64,000 nucleotides of DNA, from positions 1 through 64,000 of the forward strand of contig JANYKS010000049.1 in NCBI GenBank assembly GCA_025358125.1, in the 5' to 3' direction. Each line of letters begins with the position of its first letter. Position 1 is the first letter of the stretch. The notes under the pieces were generated by a model, which had not been told where the DNA came from, did not search any database, and saw only the letters and a program-made list of their open reading frames with translations. The DNA comes from Actinomycetes bacterium. Lineage in GTDB: Bacteria > Actinomycetota > Acidimicrobiia > Acidimicrobiales > Ilumatobacteraceae. Below are positions 51,005 to 58,950 of the stretch, in pieces. A program made the position numbers and the translations under genes.

Positions 51005-51988
51005 ATGCGCGGGCAACGTGTTCTGGTGAGCGGCATGGGCAGTGAGCTCGGCTCGCTGGTCGCGTCCCTCCTCGAATCACAGGAGTGGGTCGGCGCGCTC
51101 GAGGGCATCGATATCGACCCGCCGCGACGTCGGTTGCGCAAGGCCGTCTTCCACCGGATCGAACCCCACGACCGCGCTCGAGTCGTCGAGGTCGTCACCC
51201 GGTTCAACCCCCATGTGGTCATCCACGTCGCCGTCTGGGAACCCGATGCGCGGGTCAACACCGTGACGGCTCGCCAGCTCACGCACGACGCTGCCACATC
51301 GGTGCTTGGCGCTGCCGCCGAGTGCCCTGCGCTGGAACACGTGGTGGTGCGCAGCGCGGCCGAGATCTACGGGCGCGCCCGGCGCTCGCTCACCCGCCCC
51401 GACGAAACCGCCCCGCTGGACCCGACGTCGGAGTTCGGGCGGATGGCGGCCGTGATCGAGCAGACCGCGAACGACGTCGGCAACCGCGCCGGCGTCACGG
51501 TCGGTGCGCTTCGGCTCGCCCCGGTGCTGGGCCCGCATGTGCCGAGTCCGCTCGGTCGGCTGCTGCGGATGCCGATCGTGCCATTCAGCGTGTTGGCCGA
51601 CCCACCGTTTGCAGTGTTGCGCGACCTTGATGCGGCCGACGCATTCGTTGCCGCAGCTCGCGTCGGGCTGGCCGAGCCGCTCAACATCGCAGCACCGGGT
51701 GCAATCACCGCCTGGCAGGCGATTCTTCGCGGCCGGCGGCTGCCCGTTCCGAACGTCGGGCCCGAGTGGGCCATCACCCGTCGGATCAGTCATCTCTTCG
51801 GCGCACCCGTACCCGACCATGTCGTCGAAACGCTGCACCGCGGCCGGCTGATCGACGGCGGGCGCGCCCGCGAGATACTCGGCGTCTCGCCGACGGTCAC
51901 CACACCGGAGGTCATCGATCGCCTGTACGCGTGGCCGTCGGTCATCCACGTCATTCAGCCGAACACACAGCACCGAGGCGCAGCCTGA
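51005..51988 (+). CDS. NAD-dependent epimerase/dehydratase-family protein
   Basis: A 327-residue SDR-type protein with a Rossmann start (RVLVSGMGSELGSLVASLL), VVIHVAVWEPDAR, and a Ser/Tyr region (VVVRSAAEIYGRARRSL). The Tyr-x3-Lys catalytic pair is not intact (Lys missing), so it may be a binding or atypical enzyme. ATG 51005 is preferred over GTG 50996 because TAGCGT at 50992-50997 lies seven bases before it. Its stop overlaps the ATG of the acyltransferase-like gene, a pairing seen in actinobacteria. Confidence 0.85.
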   Translation: MRGQRVLVSGMGSELGSLVASLLESQEWVGALEGIDIDPPRRRLRKAVFHRIEPHDRARVVEVVTRFNPHVVIHVAVWEPDARVNTVTARQLTHDAATSVLGAAAECPALEHVVVRSAAEIYGRARRSLTRPDETAPLDPTSEFGRMAAVIEQTANDVGNRAGVTVGALRLAPVLGPHVPSPLGRLLRMPIVPFSVLADPPFAVLRDLDAADAFVAAARVGLAEPLNIAAPGAITAWQAILRGRRLPVPNVGPEWAITRRISHLFGAPVPDHVVETLHRGRLIDGGRAREILGVSPTVTTPEVIDRLYAWPSVIHVIQPNTQHRGAA

Positions 51989-52716
51989 TGGCGCGCGGCA
52001 CAACCCAGATCATTCCCCTGGAAACGGGCGAGGCGCGCTACGCTCCGCTCGCCAATGTGCTCCGCGTCGAGACGAACCCGGTGTCGCTGGTGGGGCCAAG
52101 CCCGACGGTTGACGAGTGGGGCCGCGACGCTCGGCTGATCAGCGTGCTCGCGCCCATCGCCCATGCCCGCTGGGATGTCGCTGTCGGTGGCGAGCACCAC
52201 CTCCGCCGAGGCGCGGCGCTCGTCGTCGTCAACACCCGTCGCTTCGCCCTCACACCGGTGTCCACTGCGCTCGCGCTCAGCGAGGCACTCGGTCGGCCGG
52301 TGCGATTTGCCGGGCGTCCCGACATCGTGCCATTCGGACCATTCCTGCGACGGGTAGGGGGCCTGCTGGCCGACCCCGACGAGATTGCGGGCGCGTTGCG
52401 CGCCGGTGAGATCGTTGTGCTCGGAGCGCGGGCCAGCCGCAACCCGCGTCACGCCGGTGCGATCGACTCTGCCCTGATCGCTGCTGCCGTTCGCGAGCAT
52501 GTGCCGGTACACGTCGCCGCAACGCTCGGCTCGATGATCAGCCGCCAGGCCCGGGTAGAAGTGGCAGCGGCGCTGCGACCGCGCCGCAAACGCCGCGGTC
52601 CACTGGCCGAGGTGGAACTCGCCGAGCAGGCGCAGCGAGGTCTGCAGGATCTGCTCGACGAACTCGGTGGAACCCGCACCGCGGTTCCCGGTCTCGGCTG
52701 GCTGGGCGAAGGCTGA
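51988..52716 (+). CDS. Acyltransferase-like (PlsC-fold) protein with degenerate motif
   Basis: A 242-residue protein. Segments such as ALVVVNTRRFALTPVSTALA, GRPVRFAGRPDIVPFGPFL, RRVGGLLADPDEIAGALRAG and EIVVLG match the order of a lysophospholipid acyltransferase (motif 1, FxxR..P, and the PEG-like strand). However, the catalytic H-x4-D is absent and PEG is changed, so catalysis is doubtful. The C-terminus is charged (RPRRKRRGPLAEVELAEQ). It is coupled to the epimerase gene by an ATGA overlap. Assignment is tentative. Confidence 0.6.
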   Translation: MARGTTQIIPLETGEARYAPLANVLRVETNPVSLVGPSPTVDEWGRDARLISVLAPIAHARWDVAVGGEHHLRRGAALVVVNTRRFALTPVSTALALSEALGRPVRFAGRPDIVPFGPFLRRVGGLLADPDEIAGALRAGEIVVLGARASRNPRHAGAIDSALIAAAVREHVPVHVAATLGSMISRQARVEVAAALRPRRKRRGPLAEVELAEQAQRGLQDLLDELGGTRTAVPGLGWLGEG

Positions 52717-52719
52717 CTG

Positions 52720-52747
52720 ATGACGGCGGACTCATGACGGCGGACTC
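52720..52747 (+). repeat. Tandem 14-base duplication before the hydrolase start
   Basis: ATGACGGCGGACTC occurs twice in a row (52720-52733 and 52734-52747) and is followed immediately by the real start ATGAC at 52748. Each copy forms a five-codon mini-ORF ending at the next ATGA. Confidence 0.8.
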
Positions 52748-53602
52748 ATGACATACGCACGCGCGGGGGACGGGATCCGCCTCCACTACGAAGCGTTCGG
52801 GCGCCGCAACGGGCCGCCGGTGCTGATGGTGCAGGGCCTCGGGACGGACAAGCACGGCTGGGATCTCCAGCGCATCGCACTCGCTCCCCGGTATCGCACG
52901 ATCGCGCTCGACAACCGCGGTGCGGGGCGCAGCGACAAGCCGTTCGGCACCTATTCGCTGGAGCAGATGGCCGACGACGCGATCGCCGTCCTCGACCACG
53001 CCGGTGTCGAGTCGGCGCACGTGATCGGCGCTTCGATGGGTGGCGCGATCAGCCAGGTGATCGCGCTCAAGTATCCCGATCGGGTGCGATCGCTCACGCT
53101 TGCGTGCACTGCCTGCCGTCACCATCCGTGGCGTCGCGAACTACTGAGCGACTGGGCATCGATGGCCACCGAGCGCGGGATGGGCGCGATGGCCGGCGAG
53201 GCCGCGCGTTGGGTCATCGGGCCACGGTCGTTCCGGCGAGTGTGGCCGATGCTCGGCTGGTTCGGTCCGCTTGCGCTCGGCCGTCCCGCCCATGCCTTCG
53301 TCGCTCAGGTGCGGGCCATCCTCGCCACCGACGACTCGTTGGCCGACGAACTCCACAACCTCACCATGGCGACGCTGATCCTCGTCGGCAATCAGGACAT
53401 CCTCACCCCTCGCGGCGATTCCGAGGAGTTGGCCGAACGGATCCCTGGCGCCGAGCTGGTCGTCATTTCCGGCGCCGCCCACGGATTGATGATCGAGCAC
53501 GCGTCCACGTTCAACCGGCTGCTGCTCGATTTCCTCGGCCGCACCGAAAAGGCCCTGCAGGCCGCCCGGTCGACCTCGGCCCCAGCCTCCGTCGCGTCGT
53601 AG
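52748..53602 (+). CDS. Alpha/beta hydrolase
   Basis: A 284-residue alpha/beta-fold hydrolase with LMVQGLGTDKHGWD, DNRGAGRSDKP, the nucleophile elbow GASMGGAISQVIA (Ser at about residue 98), the acid region LVGNQDILTP and the catalytic His in SGAAHGLMIEHA. Its start is fixed by the preceding duplicated ATGAC sequence; MTYARAGDGIRLHYE is a typical N-terminus. It is followed six bases later by an FAD oxidoreductase gene. Substrate unknown. Confidence 0.9.
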   Translation: MTYARAGDGIRLHYEAFGRRNGPPVLMVQGLGTDKHGWDLQRIALAPRYRTIALDNRGAGRSDKPFGTYSLEQMADDAIAVLDHAGVESAHVIGASMGGAISQVIALKYPDRVRSLTLACTACRHHPWRRELLSDWASMATERGMGAMAGEAARWVIGPRSFRRVWPMLGWFGPLALGRPAHAFVAQVRAILATDDSLADELHNLTMATLILVGNQDILTPRGDSEELAERIPGAELVVISGAAHGLMIEHASTFNRLLLDFLGRTEKALQAARSTSAPASVAS

Positions 53603-53608
53603 CCCGCC

Positions 53609-54571
53609 GTGCGCGTGATCGTCGTCGGCGCCGGTCTTTGCGGCCTGAGCGCGGCCAAGACGTTGATCCAGGCCGGCCATCAGGTCACCGTGTTCGATAA
53701 GGGCCGGTCGCCCGGCGGACGAATGGCGACACGCCGGATCGGGCCGGCCCGGCTCGATCACGGTGCCCAGTTCTTCACGATTCGCAGCGACCCATTCGCG
53801 GCGCTGATCCAACCGCACATCGATCAAGGGCTGGTGTACGAATGGTGCCGCGGATTTTCGGGTGGCGGCGACGGCTTCCCCCGCTACGCGGTGCACGGCG
53901 GCATGAACGCGCTCGCCAAGGCGCTCGCCGGCCCGCTCGACGTCCGCTGCAATTCACTCGTCTTCGCGATCAGGCCGGCGGCGGCGGCGGCGGGTAGCGG
54001 CGCCTCTTGGGATGTCGCGCTCGACGACGGCACGTCGATGGCCGCAGACGGCCTCGTGGTCACCTGCCCGCTACCGCAGGCGAATTCGCTGCTCGTCACC
54101 GCCGGCACAGAGTTGCCACCCGATTTGATCAGCACCGAATACGACCGCACGATCACGCTGTTGGTAACCCTCGACCGCCCGAGCGCTGTTGGCGAGCCGG
54201 GCGGTCTCCAGAATCCGGCGGAGGCACTGAGCTTCGTCAGCGACAATCAGCGCAAGGGCATCAGTGACCTGCCGGCGCTGACCGTGCACGCCGACGCGGA
54301 GTGGTCGCAGGCGCACTGGGACGACGATCCGGCGGCGACGATCAGGGCGTTGGTCGATCTGGCCGATGACTACGTCGGCGAGGCAGCGGTGTTGGAGGCG
54401 CAGATCAAGAAGTGGCGATTCGCGACGCCGCGAACGATCTGGCCGAAACGGTCGTGGGTGGCGCCGGACGGTGCCGGGTTGCTCGTGCTGGCCGGTGACG
54501 CCTTCGCCGGGCCCAGAGTGGAGGGTGCGGTCATGTCCGGGTTGGCAGCCGCCGCGGCTTTCGGCGCCTGA
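53609..54571 (+). CDS. FAD-dependent oxidoreductase, renalase-like
   Basis: A 320-residue flavoprotein with the dinucleotide-binding motif VIVVGAGLCGLSAAKTL, the second motif FDKGRSPGGRMATRRI with DHGAQFFT, a substrate domain, and the late FAD motif LVLAGDAFAGPRVEGAVMSG. The RSPGGRM/DHGAQ pattern is that of bacterial renalase-like NAD(P)H/amine oxidoreductases. GTG start 6 bases after the hydrolase stop, likely one operon. Natural substrate unknown. Confidence 0.88.
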   Translation: MRVIVVGAGLCGLSAAKTLIQAGHQVTVFDKGRSPGGRMATRRIGPARLDHGAQFFTIRSDPFAALIQPHIDQGLVYEWCRGFSGGGDGFPRYAVHGGMNALAKALAGPLDVRCNSLVFAIRPAAAAAGSGASWDVALDDGTSMAADGLVVTCPLPQANSLLVTAGTELPPDLISTEYDRTITLLVTLDRPSAVGEPGGLQNPAEALSFVSDNQRKGISDLPALTVHADAEWSQAHWDDDPAATIRALVDLADDYVGEAAVLEAQIKKWRFATPRTIWPKRSWVAPDGAGLLVLAGDAFAGPRVEGAVMSGLAAAAAFGA

Positions 54572-54635
54572 ACGGCGAGCACGCCGCGCAGACCCGGCGC
54601 CGATCGGCGACGCCACGCAGTGGTCGGGCGCTTCG

Positions 54636-55241
54636 CTATCCTGACGCTTTCACGTCGGCCGAGCACTTGACGATGGTGATCCGCTGCTTGGAGAGGTCGA
54701 TCACGGTGGTGCTCGCGGGGCCGAACCTGCGGACGAACTCGGCGAGCGAACCCGTCTGTTGGCTGCAGCTCCTGTCGACAGAGGCGGCAAGCTTGGCGAC
54801 CCATCCGTTCTGGAGCCGGACGAAGCCGCCGTCGAGCAGCGCAATGATCGGCGGGGCATTGATCCGCAGTCCGGGCGCGACCGGCACGAGCGAAAACCAG
54901 ACCACGGCGTCACCGAGCAGATCGGCGACGACGACGCACCGGCCGACCTCTTGGTAGTTGTCGCACGAGATGTCGCCGAAGGTGCCCTCGGCGATGTGCA
55001 TCGTTCGTTGCCCGTCGATGACGAAGTCTGCCGTGCCGATGACGACGCCGTCGTGGATCACGAAGTCTGGTGCTGGGCGCACGACGTACACCAACGACAT
55101 GAAGTCGATGTGGCGGTCAACGACCCCCTTCGACACCGCCGGCTTGGTGGCGCTCGCCGGCAGCACGAACTTGAGCATCACGACGAGCCCGACGAGCGCG
55201 GCGACCGCAGCCCAGATTCGCCATGAGAAGAACTGCCGCAT
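54636..55241 (-). CDS. Membrane-anchored protein of unknown function
   Basis: A 201-residue protein with an N-terminal membrane anchor (FSWRIWAAVAALVGLVVMLKF) and an outside domain of mostly beta strands containing four cysteines (DISCDNYQEVGRCVVV, RSCSQQTG, IVKCSAD). I do not recognise a family. The ATG is supported by TACGCT (complement of 55250-55255) eight bases upstream. It shares the minus strand with hemL, ending 94 bases short of the convergent FAD oxidoreductase. Confidence 0.65.
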   Translation of the reverse strand: MRQFFSWRIWAAVAALVGLVVMLKFVLPASATKPAVSKGVVDRHIDFMSLVYVVRPAPDFVIHDGVVIGTADFVIDGQRTMHIAEGTFGDISCDNYQEVGRCVVVADLLGDAVVWFSLVPVAPGLRINAPPIIALLDGGFVRLQNGWVAKLAASVDRSCSQQTGSLAEFVRRFGPASTTVIDLSKQRITIVKCSADVKASG

Positions 55242-55283
55242 CGCCGTCGAGCGTAGGCCAGCGACAGCGTCGAACGGCGTCAG

Positions 55284-56627
55284 TCAGCCGAGCGCGCCAA
55301 CAGCCTTCACGGCGGCGACGTTCACGGCGACCGCGATCTCGTCGAGGACGCGATCGTCGTGCCCGAGGCCGACGAACACGGCCTCGTACGCTCCGGGAGC
55401 GAACGCGATGCCTTCGCCGAGCGCGGCCTGGAACAGCGCGGCGTAGGCGGCCTCGCTCGTTGTTTTGGCCTGATCGAAGTTGGTGGGCAGCGGTCCGTCA
55501 CCGAAATACATCCCGACGAGCGTGCCGACGACGGGGAACTGGGCCGCCAGCCCGGCGGCCGCGCACGCATCACGGAGCACCCCGGAGAGTTGTCGCGCCC
55601 GGGCAAGCAGTTCCATGTAGACATCGCCGGTCAGTGCGTCGAGCGCTGCCAAACCGGCAGCCGTCGCGATCGGATTCCCCGCGAGCGTGCCGGCGTGGAA
55701 GACCTTGCCGATCGGCGTCAGCCCTTGCATGATGTCGGCCCGGCCACCGACGGCCCCGATCGGGAGACCACCGCCGATCACTTTCCCGAAGCAGGTGAGG
55801 TCGGGGCGGATGTCGTACTTGGCCTGCGCGCCACCGGGCCCGAGCCGGAACCCGGTGATGACCTCGTCGAAGATCAACAATGCGCCGACCCGGTCGCATT
55901 CCGCCCGGAGCCCCTCGAGGAAACCGGGTCCTGGCGCGACGACGCCCATGTTCGCTGCCACTGGCTCAACGATGATCGCCGCAACCGATTCGTCGAGTTG
56001 AGGCACCACGTTGTACGGAGCGACGATGGTGTTCTCGACGGTGGCATTGGGGACGCCGGCGGTGCCGGGCAGCCCGAGCGTCGCGACGCCACTGCCGCCG
56101 GCGGCGAGCAGCGCGTCGGTGGCGCCGTGGAAGTTGCCGGCGAACGTAAGAATCCGGTCCCGACCGGTGACCCCGCGGGCGAGCCGGACAGCGGTACTCG
56201 TTGCTTCGGTACCGCTGTTCATCAGCCGGACGAGTTCGCAACTCGGGACGCGCTCGCTGATCGCCTCCGCCAACTTCATCTCGCGCGGTGTGGGCGCCCC
56301 GAACGACGTGCCGTCCTCGGCAGCCGCGATCACAGCGGCGGTGATCGCCGGGTGGGCGTGGCCGAGGATGACGGCGCCGTAGCTCTGGACGAGATCGATG
56401 TAGCGCTTGCCCTCGACATCGAACACGTACGGGCCTTCGCCGCGCGCGACAACGTACGGCGAGCCGCCGACGGCCTTGAACGCCCGGATCGACGAGTTGA
56501 CGCCTCCGGGAATGGCCCGCTCAGAGCGTTCGAACAGCTCGCGGTTCGACGCGACCCCGGCACCGGTGCACAACGTGGGGACGCACCCGGCAGCGGCGCA
56601 GCGGGCTTCGTCGCAGTAAGGGATCAC
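55284..56627 (-). CDS. hemL: Glutamate-1-semialdehyde 2,1-aminomutase
   Basis: A PLP enzyme of about 447 residues that makes 5-aminolevulinate. RAIPGGVNSSIRAFKAVGG, NSGTEATSTAVRLARG, IIVEPVAANMGV, IFDEVITGFR and the PLP lysine in CFGKVIGGGLPIGAVGG are all present. GTG 56627 overlaps the hemB stop (GTGA) and gives an unusual N-terminal extension with cysteines at residues 5, 10, 15 and 20 (YCDEARC, AGCVPTLC); codon bias in the extension is coding-like. TTG 56573 would give the usual length. It forms an operon with hemB for tetrapyrrole synthesis. Confidence 0.93.
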   Translation of the reverse strand: MIPYCDEARCAAAGCVPTLCTGAGVASNRELFERSERAIPGGVNSSIRAFKAVGGSPYVVARGEGPYVFDVEGKRYIDLVQSYGAVILGHAHPAITAAVIAAAEDGTSFGAPTPREMKLAEAISERVPSCELVRLMNSGTEATSTAVRLARGVTGRDRILTFAGNFHGATDALLAAGGSGVATLGLPGTAGVPNATVENTIVAPYNVVPQLDESVAAIIVEPVAANMGVVAPGPGFLEGLRAECDRVGALLIFDEVITGFRLGPGGAQAKYDIRPDLTCFGKVIGGGLPIGAVGGRADIMQGLTPIGKVFHAGTLAGNPIATAAGLAALDALTGDVYMELLARARQLSGVLRDACAAAGLAAQFPVVGTLVGMYFGDGPLPTNFDQAKTTSEAAYAALFQAALGEGIAFAPGAYEAVFVGLGHDDRVLDEIAVAVNVAAVKAVGALG

Positions 56628-57625
56628 GGCTGTACTCGTGTCGCCGCACGCTCTGCGAACCACCGGGTGAAGTAAGTGAGGATGACATCCGCGCCGGCGC
56701 GCTTGATCGCGGTGAGCTGCTCGAGCGCGACCACGTCGTGATCGATCCACCCGTTCGCGGCCGCAGCTTTGATCATCGCGTACTCGCCGCTGACGTGATA
56801 CGCGGCGACGGGGATGTCGACCCGTTGACGAACCGCCGCGATCACATCGAGATACGGCAGCGCCGGCTTGACCATCACCATGTCGGCGCCCTGGGCGATG
56901 TCGGCGTCGACCTCGGTCAGCGCCTCGCGGGCGTTTCGCCAATCCTGCTGATACCCCTTGCGGTCGCCGCCGGCGGCGATCTGCACATCGACGGCATCGC
57001 GGAACGGACCGTACAGTCCGCTCGCGTACTTGGCCGAGTAGGCCAGGATCGAGACCTCGGTGTGGCCGGCGCGATCGAGCGCGGTGCGAATCGCACCGAC
57101 CTGTCCGTCCATCATCCCGCTCGGGGCAACGACGTGCGCGCCCGCATCGGCCTGGGCAACGGCGGCCTTGGCGTAGATGTCGAGAGTCAGGTCATTGTCC
57201 ACATTGCCGTCGGCATCAAGCACTCCGCAGTGGCCGTGGTCGGTGTATTCGTCGACGCACAGATCGGCCATCAGCACGATCCGGTCGCCGAGTTCGGCGC
57301 GCAGCGTACGCAGCGCAACCTGCACGATGCCCTGCGGATCGAAGGCTCCTGAACCAACCGCGTCCTTGGTCGCCGGCACGCCGAACAGGATGACCGCTCT
57401 GACGCCGAGGTCGGCGAGCTCGCGCACCTCGGCCTGCAGGCTGACGACGGTGTGCTGCATCACACCCGGCAGCGAGACGATCGGTTGCGGCGCCTCGATG
57501 CCTTCGCGCACGAACAGCGGCGCGACGAGATCGGTCACCGCCAACTGTGTCTCGGCGACGAGTTCGCGCAGCGCAGCAGTCCGACGCAGCCGCCGCGGGC
57601 GAGCAATGGGAAAGTTGGCGGCCAC
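56624..57625 (-). CDS. hemB: Porphobilinogen synthase
   Basis: A 333-residue 5-aminolevulinate dehydratase. The Schiff-base lysines are in LAYSAKYASGLYGPFR and MVMVKPALPYLD. The metal region reads DLCVDEYTDHGHCGVL: two of the three zinc-site cysteines of the E. coli/human type are kept and the middle one is Asp, a mixed site. The GTG start at 57625 has TACGAT (complement of 57632-57637) six bases upstream, indicating a leaderless mRNA. It precedes hemL, with which it overlaps. Confidence 0.95.
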   Translation of the reverse strand: MAANFPIARPRRLRRTAALRELVAETQLAVTDLVAPLFVREGIEAPQPIVSLPGVMQHTVVSLQAEVRELADLGVRAVILFGVPATKDAVGSGAFDPQGIVQVALRTLRAELGDRIVLMADLCVDEYTDHGHCGVLDADGNVDNDLTLDIYAKAAVAQADAGAHVVAPSGMMDGQVGAIRTALDRAGHTEVSILAYSAKYASGLYGPFRDAVDVQIAAGGDRKGYQQDWRNAREALTEVDADIAQGADMVMVKPALPYLDVIAAVRQRVDIPVAAYHVSGEYAMIKAAAANGWIDHDVVALEQLTAIKRAGADVILTYFTRWFAERAATRVQP

Positions 57626-57719
57626 CCAGCCATCGTAGGGCCTGATCCCTCACGACTACGCAGACGGCTTGAGCTCGTAACCGACGTTCGAGGGCGCCAC
57701 CGACTATGGTCACTCGGCG

Positions 57720-58940
57720 ATGGCCGCTCAAGCGCAGTTCTCCGAGTCGGACGTGAATGTGCAACCGGGCGAGGCCGAAACACTCACGCTGACCCTGGTC
57801 AACCTCGGCAATCGCACCGAAACGTTCACGCTCATCCCCGCCGGCCTGGTCGCCGGATGGGTGCGGCTCGCACCCCCTAGCGTCACGTTGTTCGGTGGGT
57901 CGATGGAGACGATCAAGGTCACTCTACGGCCACCGCAACTCGCTTCGACGCCCGCCGGCCCGGCACCCCTGACTGTCCGGGTCATCCCGCAAGACGAGCC
58001 CGACGACGTGGTCATCGCTGAAACGACCGTGATGATCGGAGCATTCCACGATCGGCGGTTGCACCTGCTGCAGCCCGTCGCGCGCAGCCGCCGGCGTGCC
58101 ACCTTCGAGTTCCTGCTGGAGAACCAGGGCAACTCCCAGGCCAGCTGCCGGCTCCACCTGATCGACACCTCGCGCCGCCTCGACGGTGATTTCGATCCGC
58201 CCGCCGTCGGCGTCGAGCCGGGAGGCAGGGGCCTCGTGCGGCTGCGGATGAAGGCAGTTCGTCGCCACTGGCGAGGGGGTTCACGCACGCTGCCGTTCTC
58301 GATCGAGGCCGATCAGCAGGGCTTCCCGACCGCCGTCGCAAATGCCACCTTCATCCAGACCCCCGCCATTCCCGAGCGGCTCGGTCGCAAATTCCTCGCG
58401 CTCGTACTCGTTGCCGCCGCGCTCGTCGGCACATGGTTCGGGGTGCTCAGGCCGGCGACCGAGCGGGCCGCCAAGGATGCCGTGCGCAGGCTTCAGTCGA
58501 CGATCGTTACGACAACCCTGCCGGGTGCACGGGTCCCGACCGTGACCACTGCTGGGCCGGCTCCGACCCCGACTTCGATCGTGGCGAACGATGGCGTTCC
58601 GTTCAGCAAGACGTTCACCGTGACAGTCGGGCCGACCCAATCAGCGTCGGATCAGTTCGTCGTGCCAAACGGCAAGGAACTCCGGATCACCGACTACGGA
58701 CTGCAGAATCCGAACCTGGACGGCGGAACGGCAACCCTGAGCAAGAATGATGGCGCCCCGTTGCAGATTTGGAACCTCAGTCTGATTCAAGGCAACGAGG
58801 ACCGCACGTTCCGAAGCCCGATCGTGTTCGAGGCCGGTCAGACCGTCACGTTCAATGTGATGTGCGATAACCCCGGCCGGGTGGGCCTCGGCAAATGCGT
58901 CACGTACGTATTCGTCAGTGGCACGTTGGTCGACGTGTAG
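57720..58940 (+). CDS. Single-pass membrane protein with Ig-like domains
   Basis: A 406-residue protein. Residues 1-215 are two beta-rich Ig/CARDB-like domains (NVQPGEAETLTLTLVNLGNR, FEFLLENQGNSQASCRLHLI) facing the cytoplasm if the topology is simple. A transmembrane helix at about 225-245 (FLALVLVAAALVGTWFGVL) follows, then a Thr/Pro-rich linker and a C-terminal beta domain to residue 406 with two cysteines (NVMCDNPGRVGLGKC). There is no N-terminal signal peptide. TATGGT at 57705-57710 lies nine bases before the ATG. Function unknown; it may present surface modules. Confidence 0.75.
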   Translation: MAAQAQFSESDVNVQPGEAETLTLTLVNLGNRTETFTLIPAGLVAGWVRLAPPSVTLFGGSMETIKVTLRPPQLASTPAGPAPLTVRVIPQDEPDDVVIAETTVMIGAFHDRRLHLLQPVARSRRRATFEFLLENQGNSQASCRLHLIDTSRRLDGDFDPPAVGVEPGGRGLVRLRMKAVRRHWRGGSRTLPFSIEADQQGFPTAVANATFIQTPAIPERLGRKFLALVLVAAALVGTWFGVLRPATERAAKDAVRRLQSTIVTTTLPGARVPTVTTAGPAPTPTSIVANDGVPFSKTFTVTVGPTQSASDQFVVPNGKELRITDYGLQNPNLDGGTATLSKNDGAPLQIWNLSLIQGNEDRTFRSPIVFEAGQTVTFNVMCDNPGRVGLGKCVTYVFVSGTLVDV

Positions 58941-58950
58941 GTTCGAGTTC

